Shown here piece by piece: positions 10,543 to 24,240 of a stretch of DNA of 64,000 bases. The notes beneath the pieces are model-generated. The model did not search any database, had not been told where the DNA came from, and saw only the letters and a list, made by a program, of their open reading frames with translations. Position 1 is the first letter of the stretch; each line of letters begins with the position of its first letter. Source of the DNA: Ophthalmolycus amberensis (Eukaryota; Chordata; Actinopteri; Perciformes; Zoarcidae); assembly GCA_024529925.1 (NCBI GenBank), contig JAFEUB010000847.1, positions 297,501 through 361,500 on the forward strand. The letters run 5' to 3'. A program made the translations under genes and the position numbers.

Positions 10543-13500
10543 TAAAAGAATGTAAGCAGCCGACTTTGAACTAACAATGGGAGGAAGTTATGGAAAGAAA
10601 ACAATAGAGCTTGTCTACAATTACTACTTATAATATCACAGTTTGTAACCTCCTCAACTTCTTATTTAGATTTATTTGCATTGTGCAAAATTTTATACTG
10701 TCAAGGCAGATGTACCCATGTTAGCCACGTATGAATCGTCCCCGATCTGCCTTCTAGTGGATGCACTTCTAAATATTTCAGGTACACTACTAAGTATGCA
10801 GGCAAGTGCTGCTTGCATCGCAGCTGCTTGTCTCCATGAATGTGTTGATAGTCCCCTTAAAAATGTACCTGAAGATGAAGATTAGGCAATTAAAAGGTTA
10901 TGTGGAATTACAAGGGTTATGTGTCAGTTGATGTCTTGTGTGTGCAATATGTAGACTTGATTTATTGTTAATCTAGAAAGTATTGATTGGTGGAGTTTTA
11001 GGAAAAAGGTAATCTTGCAAGTTGATAAAGTTCTTGCCATGTTTTTGGGACTTGAACCAAAGCCTGAATTGAGGATCTGTACACTTAAACTAAAATTTAG
11101 ACCACAATGCACCACATCCACATGTTATTTCCCCAGCTTAATGACATGTTAATATTCCTCTTTGAAATAAAGGAATGCTAATGAACCATTTTTGGAAATG
11201 GCTGAAGCTTTCTCCCACAATGTGACATATGTGTCAGCTCTGCCATCAGAACTTACTCTAGCTATACAACAGTATTTTCAAACTAGCAGCTTTTAACTAC
11301 TTAAGGAGTGTGGTGAAGTGAAGAACAGTCAGCAAACTGGGGTAATTATCCCCCCGCACCTACCAGCCGCGTTTTCACGAGGCATCTGGAGAGCTGCTAA
11401 CACTAGGGAGCCGGGGAACAAGACCACGGGAGCCCACTCTCACTGCTACACTCTGTCTCAATGTCCATCAGAAAGTCACAATAACCAAGACCTCAGTGCA
11501 CTTTGATTTATTATTTTCTTACAAAGTTACAGAGTTCGTGTCATTTTATAAAATGATATTCTTGGCTTCACCAGTCTAGCCATTTGCGACATTAGAATTC
11601 ACTTCATACCGTAGCATGCTGAGCGGGGCTTTTCCTCCATCCCTTATGATTCCTTAATTTACCCAGAATGACCTCCTAAAGATTGTTTCATTCTGATAAG
11701 AGCCCTCATGCTATTACAGAGAAACCGAATAAATACAATCTAATTCTTACCCGTCAATATTGGCAAATGGAGGATCAAATTAGAGGCAATATCAAAAACG
11801 CAGGGGTCACTTTGTTTCAAGGATTAATATCATCAGAGCTTATCAGCTGATGCATGTATGCCGCTACCAGAGATGCTGTTTTGTAGCACTGCTACGAGAT
11901 AAAGACAAAAAAACAATGATATTTGTGTCGAAAAGACAACATGCAATATGTGGTTTATGGCGGCTTATCTGGCTCAGTTAGATCATCTGAATGATACTTG
12001 TAGTTGTTACTGATGTATTATTTTTGCCTCTTCATAGCAAATAAGACTATTCTGTTCTGGATCCTAATATGAACACTTGTACAATCGATTATTTCTGGGA
12101 TTGCTTCCAGAGTTGAGGGAAGGTACTGGACCATGTCTGTCCTGTGAGAAGGAGACAGTTCAATTCAATATAGCCATAGGGAACCAGGCTTTATTATTAT
12201 GGTGTGCAAGACCATCCAACAGTAAGTTGGAATGCTTACATGTGGAACACTACAACATATTAACGTACGTTTTTACAGTGTGGTCTGGATTAATGGTTTT
12301 AAAATATTACTTTTGTCGTCTTTAAACCTACAACAACAGATTTTTTTGAAAACAACACTGACACATTTAAGTTGACATGGATGACTTGTCGGCAGACCTA
12401 TTTGGGGGCCTTTCACATTCTGCGTTTTTTGCACGGTAGGTGTGTTTTAAAGGGAGAGCGACACCACTCAGCGCAGGCTGAGATAAAATAGTTCAACTTT
12501 TCGAACGCTACAGCGCGTACCTCATGTCATGTGACGAGAAACAACCAATTACAGCCGGCCCATATCTTTTGTTCCTACCTTAATTAGCAGTCTATGGAAC
12601 CAACTCCTGAGGCTAATATCTGGTTCTTTAGATGCTAAATGCTCCAATATGTTACCAGCTCAGTTGCATATTTGCTGTTTGGTGCTGAGCATGTGGGTTC
12701 TTAGAATTTTTATTCGTTCAAAAACAGCTGCCTGCTAAAATCAATGCTCATGAGAGCAAGGAAATTGAACCAAAACACAAAAGTTGCAGGAATATCACAA
12801 CAATTAACTATAAAATAGAGTTGAGAGAAACTGCAGTTGGTTGTGGGTTTATCACGATGAGAGACCCCCTTTTAATTTTAGCCTCTTTGTGGTATACTAA
12901 CTAACTTTGTTATTGCACCCATTAGCGTGTCAATATTCTAAAAGTCAGCATATTTCATACTCGAGTTTTGAATCAGCAGCAGTGAACAGGTAGGGTGCCT
13001 TGACATTGTTTGATTCAGTTTAATCGTAATCCAATGTTTACATTCAATTTCATCATCGTGTCAGCTCATGATCCATCTCCACTCAGTGTTACATGCTCAG
13101 ACACGACCCCTCCAGGCTTTGAACTAGCAGCAGCCTGCGTCGCCTTGCACCCAGGAGGAATGTTCAATCTAAGGTGAGATCCCATCAATTTTCACAACAT
13201 AGCGGGGGATGGATAAAAAAATAAATCAAGATGGGATTTGGAAAATGCTTCACAACAGGCTTTTTGGAAGGAAGTGATGAATTTCCTTGTCCACACACAC
13301 TTTAAGCCTGACATGCTGTTGTCACCTTTCAGAACTGTGGCCACATCATGAGCCTTTATCAGAGAGCGTTTATATCGAGAGTGGTTATATCGAAAAAATC
13401 TATCACTTTCACAGAGCCAGGCTTGAGTTGAACCTCACAATCACACATCAAAGTCAGAGCTCGATTCAATTTTTCTAGCATCAAGACATTTTCTATTTTG

Positions 13501-15437
13501 AAATAGAGTTTGAAATATAAGTGCATTTTTTTTTACCCCTGACAAAGGTTAGCTTGGTGGGAGAAAACGTTCTATATTAAAATTTGCACCACTGTTTAGT
13601 TAGTTAATTTGATATTATTCTAATTTTTATTGTATATATTTTTATACTCAATATTTTTTTTTTTTACTCTGTTACTTTGATTGCTTACCTGTACCACAAT
13701 GCTGCTGTAGCGAACAAAGTGATGTTCTGGTCATTTGGGAATAAGAGGATGTCAAAGTGATGGCTTGTTGAATTCTTAATTAACTCAGCGGGCCCACTTT
13801 TACACTGAATGCCGCATTTAGGAGCAAGCAGCACATTCTGTTTGTACTCCCACACATTTGGCTGTCGGAAATAGAGCCACACAGTGCAGATGGTAGGAGG
13901 CTTTCAGGAGCCAAACCAGCCATCAGCAAGCAGACTTATTGATTCTCTGTAGCCCGAGAGAGACAAAAAGCAACACAGAAGCAACGATTGGGGCAACTGG
14001 AGTGTCTAGTGAAGGGTCTGAATATCTTTAAACGAGCATACGTTCACAAACACGCACACATTACACACACACATTCTTTCTCCGACATGAGAAACAGATG
14101 CTGCCCTTCTCGCTTTTTCTCATCTCCAACCCACCCACTCCACACAAGATTACCCAATTTCTGTGAATAACCCACAAACAACTGTTTCCTTCACACATGA
14201 CACAAGCTGGCCGTAGTGTGGCACACACAGACAAATGCAGATGTAGGTTTCTGAATTCCTCCAGTGTCTACTTCATGAGCTCTGCTCCTTCAGGGAAATA
14301 ATGGCTTTCAAGCCTTACTGTAAGCTGCAGCCTTGATTTCCTGCCCAACGTGTTTCATTCCTCTTCAAATCATTAGCGAGCTTGAAGTACAGGACTTGGC
14401 AAAGTGCTCTGTAAACATTTTGATGATAGATTATTTGATATGTTCTCACATCTTCAAACTGATACTTCATCCAAAATGTAGCTTTTTTTGAATCAAACAC
14501 TCGCTTCCTGTTGGTTTAATCGATGGCTTGTTTGTAGTTTAACCTCTCACACAGAGCGGCTTGGATTCATTTCATTCACAATGGATTGTGATAAGTCCTC
14601 ATGGCACAGTATCAATTGTCAAACAACCATGAGATCGAGTGCACACGGTCATAAATAAAGCTTTTAATAACGTGCAGCGACGACCATTTCCACAATCAGC
14701 ATGTCTTCTTCAGATGAAGGCCATGTGTTAAAGCACCGGTTCAGTGTGCTCAGATCCCCTTCCTCATGCAGCATTATATCCTGTTCCAATTACTTTCAGT
14801 TGGGTTGAGGCTCAACATATTGAAACATATATACAAACACAAGCATCTAACTCTGTGACACTGTTAAAGTGAGAAATACTGTATAGTTTATACTGTATTT
14901 ACCCCATGACTCTCAGTATGTGCTGTTGCTTTTTTCTAGAATTGCTCATACAAACAACTTCACATTCGAAACTGATTACATTTTTGCCGGCGAACGTTAT
15001 TAGTTCGTATGGCGAAACGTACACAATTTGAGTTGCAAACGACACTGCTCCTGTCGGCTGTACGCTCATGCTTGTTGACTCCGGGGAAGTGAAGAAGAGT
15101 TCAGTTAGTATATCCAGCATCCAGCAGGAAAAGGGAACTGCAGTCAATGAGCCACAGCCACTTGCAGGCCTGCAGCCGAGGACATACCCTGCAGAGCCCT
15201 GCAGCCTCGCTGCTGCACAGTGCTGTTTATTCAAAGTTTATTCCTTTTTGATATTAATATTGTCCAAATTGCACCAATAGAGATCCGTTGCTTCAATAGT
15301 TAGATACTGCTTTTCTATTCTTAGTGTTCGTAAAACACCTTATATTAGTGTTTTGTGACCTGCCACCTACAGGGACTGATTAAGTTTAGGAAACTAAAAC
15401 TACATGGTTAGGGTTATGAAAAAGATCATCCTCATGG

Positions 15438-15681
15438 TTGAAGGAATAGTTTGACATTTTGGGAAATATGGTGATTTTTTTTTTGCGATAGTTTGAAAGT
15501 AATTTATACCATTGTCATGTGCTGGATTATATCTTGGCCAGGAGCAGTAGTTTCCTGGACTCTCTCCTGGATCCAGCACATAACCTTCCAGTAAAACAGA
15601 GAATGTTATTAATCTTCGCATGTAACGCTTGACAAGAAACCAAATAAGCGTATTACTCAAAATGTCAAACTGTTCCTTAAA
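15438..15681 (+). mobile_element. MITE-like teleost repeat, internally deleted copy
   Basis: The ends are inverted: ggaatagtttgacattttgg near 15443, and the complement of aacagtttgacattttga near 15660-15675, with GCTTATTT just inside the right end. I recognise this as the terminal sequence of a very common teleost interspersed repeat whose family name I cannot give with certainty. The interior (about 200 nt) does not resemble the usual interior, so this is probably a deletion derivative or a distant relative. A fuller copy lies at 25873-26154 on the other strand. Confidence 0.6.
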
Positions 15682-16605
15682 GGAAACCAGCGTCTGCCTC
15701 TTGTTTCAAAGTCGCATGCTTTGTATGCTCAACACACCAACTCTCTCCTTAGACGTTCTGTGGCGGTATTATTTGTAAGAGTATGCTTTTAAGGAAAACG
15801 TAAACGGAGGTCATTTAAACTTTAGGACAAATTACTGAAGCTGCCGATGTCCTGGTGAAGACGGTCTCCATGGAAAAATAGATAACTGGACTATATAAGA
15901 TGCGTATTTATGTCTGTGTTTACTATAACATTCATCACATTTGTTGAAACACGTCTTGTTGGCAGTCAGCTCATACACTGTCAACAGTGGACTGATGAGA
16001 AGCTAATGTTGGGGCAAACTCATTTGTAATTCAGCGTCAGGTGTGTAGTTTTCTAATTTCATCAGGAAACCCATTTAGCTTTTGCATTAAACAATCATCT
16101 CAGTGAATTAGTGTCTCAAACACGACTGAGAGTCCCTTATTGTCCCTTAAATGTAATACATTAGATTAGCTAAAAGCTCATTTTCATCTATAGTTTTGTA
16201 TCTGATGTGTTCGCACAGTTGTCATGGATCTGGACTTACGATAGGTTAAGACTTTTCAATAATATTTCATAACATGACTGACTATTTTATCGATACAAAG
16301 GGAGAGAAAATGATATTGAAACGTTCCCTCGGGTTGAGTCAGCAGTACTTATCGCCCATCTACATTTTGCAGTTATTAGGGAAACTAACAAATACATCAA
16401 TGAAAATACTGGATGCTATTTTGTGATATTATGCTGTTCATGTACAGGACAAACGTTATTGTCACAGGAATGTGTCTTGTTTTTTTTTTACGACGGAGAG
16501 AGAACAAAGACAAAAGACTATTCAGAACAAGTCAACAAATATCTATGAATCCCTCGCTATGGATCTTCTTACAAAAGTCAAACTGTGTTTGTGTGTCTTG
16601 AACAG

Positions 16606-16722
16606 GTGTGACCATGAAGCTGATGGATGAGGTCGCCGGCATTGTGGCAGCTCGGCACTGCAGCACCAACATTGTCACTGCCTCTGTGGATGCCATCAAC
16701 TTCCATCGCAAGATCAACAAAG
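16606..16722 (+). CDS. acot7: acot7 exon: catalytic helix of second hotdog domain
   Basis: The acceptor is gtcttgaacag and the donor is g|gtgagg; phase 1 at both ends. It reads (G)VTMKLMDEVAGIVAARHCST, then NIVTASVDAINFHRKINK. Human ACOT7 has VTMKLMDEVAGIVAARHCKT followed by NIVTASVDAINFHDKIRKG, so identity is very high. The aspartate in LMDE corresponds to the C-domain catalytic Asp (Asp213 in published mouse numbering), which works with an Asn of the N-terminal domain across the domain interface. The helix and following strand form the core of the fold. No residue expected for activity is missing in this exon. Confidence 0.97.
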
Positions 16723-19700
16723 GTGAGGAGGACATGGAGAATACACTCGGAGCTTTAAGTCACTGATACATTGATGATGTGTACCTCCAAAAGAGGCACT
16801 GTGGTGTTGGTAAAAGGCTGCAGGTTTCATGATGCTGCTCGTCTTTAACTTGTGACTCTTGCCCATTAATAAACTGCACGAAAAAACAAATGGCATGAGA
16901 ATGTGGAAAGAGTCAGCGGCCTATAAAGTCAGCCTCAGACAGTGCTGTTTTAAATTGGGCTAGCCAACATCAACAGCTGTCACACTGATGCTAATCAAGG
17001 CCCGTTTTGTTTCGTAGGGCTGCCGCTACATCTGGAAAAACATAGCATTGTTATGATTTAACATTTTCCATTACCAGGCTTTGTCTCTATGCTGTTTCCT
17101 CACTGTTACAGTGAGATATCATTGATACTGTATTTTCAACACCTCTCGCCCTCTATACGGACACATTCTAAGGCTCTCATTGTAAAGTTCTTTCAAGGAT
17201 TTTGACAACACCATTATCCACTTAGCCTTTGACATCTTAATAGGGAAAAATTGTCTCACGATAGTGGTGGAATATATACGGCATTCTGACAGTTGAAGGC
17301 TGGGTTAAAGGTTTTATTTGCAACACAGTTTGGACAACAGCAGTTAATCCAAAGTGCTTTTCAGAACATTTAGGAGCAAAGATGAAGTACAGAAATCAAA
17401 GAAAGAACAAACATACAGATACACACCCACAGACAAACTAGATCAGAACTAGAGGAGTGTTGCACTTGTTTCTTCACTGATTCCTAATATAATTAATAAC
17501 GTGTATTTTACCACTGAATTACCTTATCGGGTTGCTTGCTGGCCTAGTGGACCTGCTGTATGTTGGATTTCATCATATCTCTCTCTCTCTCTCTCTCTCT
17601 CTCGCTCTCTTTCTTGTTATGTTTTCTCACAATACCTTCACAGTAAACTCTCCAATAAAGGTAAAACTGAGCATCACAAGCTCTTACAAACGAAAGAAAC
17701 AGTTTGCACACAGCAGAAAAACATTTTGACTCCCGATGAATATGACTTGAGTAGTCAGATTGAAATGCTTTTGAAATAATAATTATCAAACACGGTTAGT
17801 GAGAGAAAATATCGAAGAGCAAACCGGATTTTGACATCAAGATTGTGAAGCAATTGATCATTCGTCTCGTTCATCAGTCTTTCATGGAATCTAAATATGT
17901 CAAATATGACAGCAGCCTCTTCAAAGTGGTGTAGAACAGTGCATTACTTTTATGGACTTTTCTCAGCTCAGTGTCTGTTTTATGTATCCATGCGCTGGAG
18001 ATGATGTGATCCAGACATCCAGTGCTACAATTCTCAGGTCATGATTATCTTAGGATATTACCTCAACATAGGACCAGCTACATCTCTCCCCATTGTTGAA
18101 TTGTGAAGTGGAAAGCAAATGTTATATAGTTCACAGCTCTCCAAGTGTGCTAGGTCAGCTGTAAGTCCACGGCATTTACAGTTCATGTATTTTCAAATAC
18201 AGGTGCCTTTATTCAAGCGGGATAATTCACTCAATCCAGAAGTGTTTTTTTCAAGGAGGCCTGAGTAAAGAGCGAGTGGCTGAAAAGGATTTTCAGAGAG
18301 GGGACGTTTAAAACATTTAACACACACCTCCCTGTGTTTCCGGAGCAGAACACTGAACAGTACAGATTGGTTCAGATCCATGTCCACATCTTTCAGCTGC
18401 TTCTAGTCGCTCCAGTTGCTGCCACCGTCTGTCCTCTGAGTTTAGGTGGTGGTGACATGATTTCCCCTGGCTTCCACAGTGACTTAGGTGTTATGTCACC
18501 TGTACGATTTCCCATTTTGCTCAAGGTGGTCACAAAACAAAATGCAAGTGGTCTGCTTCGGAAAGGAATGGTCAAGGATCAAAACAAAACAACAAACAAA
18601 CACGCAAAACAGACTACTGGCATTGTGGGCTGCACCTCTATCTTTTAATTTTATGAAGAAAAGAGTTTCCCCTTTCCATTATTTACTACATCAAGCTAAA
18701 TGTAGATACTATCATCATGGCTTTCAGATATTTCCAGCACAGCTGCAGTCGAGGTTGAAGTTAAACTCTTTAAAGGATCCAAGTGGTTTGCATCAGGCTT
18801 TGTTGTGTTTTAGTCCCTCACAATAAAGGGCAGAAAGAGTAAATTAATTCATAACTTTTGCTCCATTTAATGTAAAAGCTTGCTGAACGCAAGAGATCAA
18901 AAAATCACTTCGGAACATTTTTATAAAAAAGGCCAAAGCTAATTTATTTGGAAAGCCCAATTCATACACTTTCAAAGTGCATTTACATATATTTAATATA
19001 AATAAATTGACTTTATTGAATGAACAAAATAATAGGCAATCATGGCTAAGGTGCCACACAAACACAGTGTGAGGCTAGAGGACCACACACCAGCAGACAC
19101 AGACAAAATGAGCATTAAGTAAAGCGAGATTGGACGTTAAGACCCAGAACATTAAACAGAGCGAGGTCTGTGTCTGCACATTGCTCATGTGGAGGATGTT
19201 CATATAATTTGTTTAGAGGTTTTTGGAGGTCCTGATGTGTATAGCCTGAACAGTTCACTTAATTAATTGCCCAGATTTTCAGTCTCGTGGGGTCCAGCAG
19301 CAGAAATATCACTTTAGAGCAGCACTGGTTCATGCAAGAAACACACAAGACCTGCATTTAAACTGCAGAAAGAATTAAGCTGTGTTTGAGAATGAACAAA
19401 GCAGCTTAACATGAACAAAGCAACATAACACTTCTTAACTTGCAAGGTCAGAGATTAATAAAGATCCCAGATGTTAACAAAAAGAAAGTAATTGCATTTG
19501 CAATGTATGTATGCAATTATACAAATGATTCAATTAAGTTGAGCAAGAATGATGTTAATGTTTTCTTTTGTTATTTACTAATGTGTTTTCCTATCGTATC
19601 CCATCTCACTCCTCATTTGGCAACTCATTTACAGCGAACAGTTTTCCTCTGTTGCATTTGTAGTTTTACCATTATCTTGTCTGTGACACTGTTCATTTGC

Positions 19701-22700
19701 ATGTTTTGAGATGAAATGCTTGACTAAACAGAGCTCAAGCATCAATGTCCCACTGAAATGGCATCTACGTTGAGTGGATTGATTTCTCAAAGACGTATGA
19801 ATAGTTACCCTCGGTGTCAAACTCCAGCCTGAGTGGAGCTGCGACACTTCGTTGAGTCTTCCAAACATCACAAAATGGCAGCAGTCATGTCACCGTTTGT
19901 GAGTCACTTGTTCATTAGTGTCTTTTAAGAGAAGTGTTTCATTTTTACACCGCAAAGTAAAGCAACTGCGATGTTGCACTGAACAATAATGTGTATTATT
20001 CTGCACTGAGAATATAAGTCAGTGAGGTGCTGGCCATTGATGTACCACAGGAGTGTTCAGTCGGTGCTCTTCTGCATTATCTACAACAGCAAAATGCCCA
20101 GAGGCACAAAGAAGCAGAAGAAAGGCACAACACTGAAAGGAGATGTTTTATGGAGAGAGAAGGGACTGCTAAAGGTGAGAGAGAAAGAAATAAGAGGGAA
20201 CAGTGTTGCATTATGAATACTCACACTTGTGTTCTTGTTCATTTTAGATTTCATGCCATTGATCCAGCATGAGATTTGACAAATAACTAACGACAGTAGA
20301 ATTTGAATCAGGTAGTTCCTTGGTTTGTATTAAAGGTACAGTACTAGTGTGTCTGCATATGAGACACTTTCTTTGATTCAAAAGAAACTATTTTGTCGCA
20401 CTAGTGGGTTTCTGGAGAAGCTTGTCAGAAGTGAGGGCTGTTGTTTCTCCTGCATTGCCTTCTGCCCTTTTTTTTTTGCAGTCTTCTCTGGTCATTTATG
20501 CAAACACGCAATTTGAAGCTTTTTTGTTGATACAAATAATGTAGAACAAAGGAAATACCATTCTGAGTTCTTTTTTTTCACAGCCGGAGAAATATATTCA
20601 CTTTGGTCCGATTGCGATAGAAACGAGTAGTAGAAACAACTTTACTCACGCAGACTGTGGTTAAAATAGCAAATCTATGGCTCAAAGGCATTACAACCCC
20701 AGCTTAGTGCAGACAACACGAGGCTCTGGCATGGACTCTCCTCACAGCAGATTAGCTTTATCAAACAGCTCCTCCGAGATGAGACTCTGCCAGTTTTTCA
20801 GGTTGGCTGACCTTCAACGCTGCACATGTCCAAAGATCTGCTCTCTACAATGAATCAATTATGAATCATGAAGGCCATTAAAATAAACCGCCCAGTCTCA
20901 TCAAGGCTCATTTTTTGTGTGTAATGTCATTGAGCAGAGCACGCTTTATTGAGCCCAATACATCTGTGCCAGAGAGAGTTTACCTGAATGACACTGCATT
21001 CACTCCCGGCAGTAACATGTATAAAAAAAATATAAAAACCTCAATAACAAGGGAGAGAATGGCCAGAAGTATTCTTGCATTTTGATTTTGAAAAGTTGCC
21101 AAAGGAAGTCTGTTAAATATGTTTTAAGAGCAGTAGCCAAAGGCAGCAACACAGGTTTTAGTAACAGTTAGTGTCACATTTGCTTTAGTGATTACCACCT
21201 CACACGTCAGTGAAGTATGTGTTAATATGACTGAGAATTTTCAGTACGTATTGGGTTGTAAACTCTTTCTCTTCTCTTAAAATCGACTCAAACTTTCCAC
21301 CAAGTCTTACTTCAGGGACAAACCGTATGTTACAAAATCAACTATGAGCGTTTTCTGTTCTGCTCTAGTTATCGTTAAGGCCGACTTAAGTACAACATAA
21401 AACAATCTGGTTAAGGTTGAAGAAGGATGGTGCCCACGGTTAAGGTTAAACTAGCATCGGTGTAATGGTTAAGGAAAAGAAACACTCGTTCGCAGGAGAC
21501 GGAAAGCGAACGATGATCTCTGGTGTCAAAGTCACACAATTTGTTCACCCGATCGTCCTCTCTTGTGTGGCGGCACTTGTGCATTGCCACTGACAGAGTA
21601 CAGCCGTTATTTGCATGAACTGCGAGAAGCTGTAAATTTAATCATCTGAACAAACAGTCAATGTTGTCTTTTTACTACGATGAGGACGGCCTTTAATCTC
21701 AGAGTCTCCTGCACGAGTAAAGAGCTCCATCAATGGACAACTCCACTGACATTTTAAAATCTCATTTTTGAGAATTAGTTTACAGCTTATACTTTGATAA
21801 AAGCCTTTTTTTTCATTTTCAATGTAGATATGTTATTATCTTTGAGTGTTTTATAAGATCTCAGTCATCGACTCCAGATCTGTCTCAGACTGCAGGAATA
21901 ACACCTTCTTTCCGCGTCTCTATGGCAACAGCAGTAATAACACAGTACGGGCACATGAAATAGGATAAAGACACACTTCAGCAATGCCCGGTCCTATTAG
22001 TTGACTTTTTTTTTACCCCTCCCTGCAGTGCCAAATAGGAGAAGAGCACTTATTTCTGATGAGTCAAACGCACCAGATGGATCAGATGGAGGATGCAATC
22101 AAAAGAAAGGGTCGCAAATGCTCTGCAGCAGTGCACATGACGTGGCCTCTTAATTTGTGGTTGTAAGCATTAAAACCTTCAAAAGATTTTGACTGCAATG
22201 CAACATTATTTTTTTTACATGTTTTCTAACTTCTCTGTGTTACTTTAAGCACACATCAACAAGCTTTATTTTGAAAGGTCCTACTTTGTATTCATCTGAA
22301 ATGCTTGCAGTAGGAGAGACTGACTGGCTGTAGTTGTTAAATTCTTCCAGCCAGAGATCAGCGCCCTGCTTCGCTCTGCTCTCCATGGGTGGAACAGACT
22401 TAAATGAGTTCATGATGCAACATGGTGAGGTAGATTGCAAGAGCAGATCCTGCATTTCCCTCGGCTGACTATATCGCTATACCAGCTCATACCTACATGA
22501 AGCTCCTTAGTTTGATATCAGCTTAGCATTATTAGTCAGTGTTGTTGTGTTGACTCAAAGTTTTCAGGTGAATTCAAACTTCAGTCATTTTGGTGTAAGA
22601 TAGTTGCAACACAAGTCACAACTTTATTTACCTATAGATGGCTGAAGGACAGAGTAGCTTGACTCAAACATGATGATTTTAAAACATTAAAGCAGTATAC

Positions 22701-22765
22701 TGCATGAACGTCAAACATATACATGTTAAACGTGTTTTTCTCCTGTTTTTCTTCCTCTTCCCCAG
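16723..22765 (+). other. acot7: acot7 intron, 6.0 kb
   Basis: No exon is recognisable. It contains a CT microsatellite (17576-17610), several short poly-T runs and a loose set of gGTTAAGG-like words around 21375-21480 of the kind often seen in degenerate fish repeats. It also has a half-matching X-box (GTCTCTATGGCAAC, 21916-21929). Open frames around 18334-18826 are chance: they have no family resemblance and no splice logic. Confidence 0.85.
17576..17610. repeat. (CT)n microsatellite
   Basis: About 14 CT units, then a CG interruption and three further CT units. Confidence 0.95.
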
Positions 22766-22944
22766 GCTGTGTGGTGACGGTGACGGGGCGGCTCACGTTC
22801 GTCAGTAACAAGTCTCTGGAAATTGAAGTGTTGGTCGACGCTTCCTCACTGGTGGAGGCAGATAAATATCGCGCTGTCTCTGCCTTCTTCACCTTCATCT
22901 CCCTGGACAAGGACAATAAACCTCTGTCTGTCCCTCCTCTTAAG
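22766..22944 (+). CDS. acot7: acot7 exon: strands of second hotdog domain
   Basis: The acceptor is cttcctcttccccag. It reads (G)CVVTVTGRLTFVSNKSLEIE, then VLVDASSLVEADKYRAVSAF and FTFISLDKDNKPLSVPPLK. Human ACOT7 has CVITISGRMTFTSNKSMEIE followed by VLVDADPVVDSSQKRYRAAS and AFFTYVSLSQEGRSLPVPQL. This covers the antiparallel sheet of the C-terminal hotdog domain. It starts in phase 1 and ends in phase 0. The donor AAG|gttggt is weak (T at +3, G at +4, T at +6). If not spliced, the frame adds VGTIQSF and stops at 22966-22968, which would drop the lysine-rich C-terminus. Confidence 0.96.
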
Positions 22945-24154
22945 GTTGGTACCATCCAGTCTTTCTAAAGTCTGTCTTTCATTTGATCCTATACTTCATT
23001 TTGTATCCACACACATGGGGCTACCTTTACACAGGTGTTAAAGAGAGTGAGAGTCAAACATGGATTAATTGATGCGTCCACCAAGTACGGTGTAGTTTAC
23101 TTTGAGCTCATATTTAAAACCTTGGCCGTGGATTTGCTTCTGCTGACACCTTTAAGGTCTATGCACCCTTTTTTGGTTTTGTGGGCTCTGATAAAAATTC
23201 AATTGGAAACTTGTCCTTGGAACTTACAGAAAAAAAGAACACAATGAAATTTACTTTACAGAGCAAACTAAAATAAGTTATATGTAAAAACATTCCTGCT
23301 TTAAGTTGAACTCGACTCAGTGTAATTCGTTACTTTCACTCCTGGTATTTAAATGTAAGTTTAAAGAGTTAAAGTTACATCTCAATTTAATGTCTTCTTC
23401 TTATTCAGTAATTCAACCTTCAGTTTCTCTACTTTTGTCCTGCCCGTCACATTGCTTCTGTCAGTGACACCTGTGATCTTTGGAAAGCTCACAGCATGAG
23501 AGACACTGTCCATAATCTCGCAATTTTGCACGTCAGTGTCTTTTCAGTGCGTTCAATTATTTGCTGTGTCTGCACATTAGCCTTAAGCAGTGAGGGCTGA
23601 ATGCTAATATCTCAACAACATCCCCGGACATCTGTCTGCATGGCTGACTCAGCACTTATTGTCAGGATGTAAAGTGGGCATGTTTATCTGCAGACGGGAG
23701 AGACGCCTGCTGTTTGTTCTGGCTTGGCAGTACTCGTTGATCCAAACCCTGTTTAAATGCAAACGCGCAGGCCATCTGTTTAACATTTAAATTATTTCCT
23801 GGCGCCATTCCGCACTCCCTGATTGTATTTGTGACGATCCCTTTAAAACTCGTCCAACTATTCTGCGAGATGCGAGGGATTTAGGCAACAAAGGGGCCAT
23901 TACAATGGCATTCAAAGCACTTAAGTAAAGTAATCAGTCGATTGCAATTTGTTGTAACATTAAATTAATTAACAATAATCTTTATTTTGTGACTCAATTC
24001 ATATTCTGTTGCATGTCTTTGGACATTTTTTTGTTTTTTGAATGGTTGTTGTTTCACAATATGGTATGAAGCAGCTTCTTGATGAATTTGGTAATGATAG
24101 CATTCACGTTGTTTTGATTTGTAGTTAAGCACCATCCCGAACAATGTGTATGAG

Positions 24155-24240
24155 CTAGGGATGCACAAATCCCGATACCTGGGCTTTGGGTACCGGCCAA
24201 CACCAAGTATCAGTCCGATAATGTCTCAATGTGTGGAAGT
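24155..24240 (+). mobile_element. hAT-like transposon terminus (remnant)
   Basis: ctAGGGATGCACAAATCCCG followed by ATACCTGGGCTTTGGGTACC and a further copy of AGTATCAGTCCGATA resembles the AGGGATGCACCGATCCGATA end typical of fish hAT elements. A possible opposite end (..GGTGCATATC) is near 24650-24660, which would give an element of about 500 bp, but the interior is unrecognised. Confidence 0.45.

Larger units (their letters stand above)
4301..16605 (+). other. acot7: acot7 intron, 12.3 kb
   Basis: No exon is recognisable. Listed separately are a CTCF-like motif (4553-4570), a GCAA-capped hairpin (4986-5017), a C-rich tract (5671-5691), CA/TG microsatellites, palindromes at 7219 and 9535, a second CTCF-like motif (10526-10542) and a small inverted-repeat element (15438-15681). 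There is also a poly-A run (about 5732-5748) and a (GTTA)4 run near 8791. The remainder, including about 10.6-15.4 kb, is AT-rich sequence in which I see no gene. The blocks around 11.5-11.8 kb and 13.7-14.0 kb have few repeats and could be conserved non-coding DNA, but that cannot be judged without an alignment. Confidence 0.85.
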
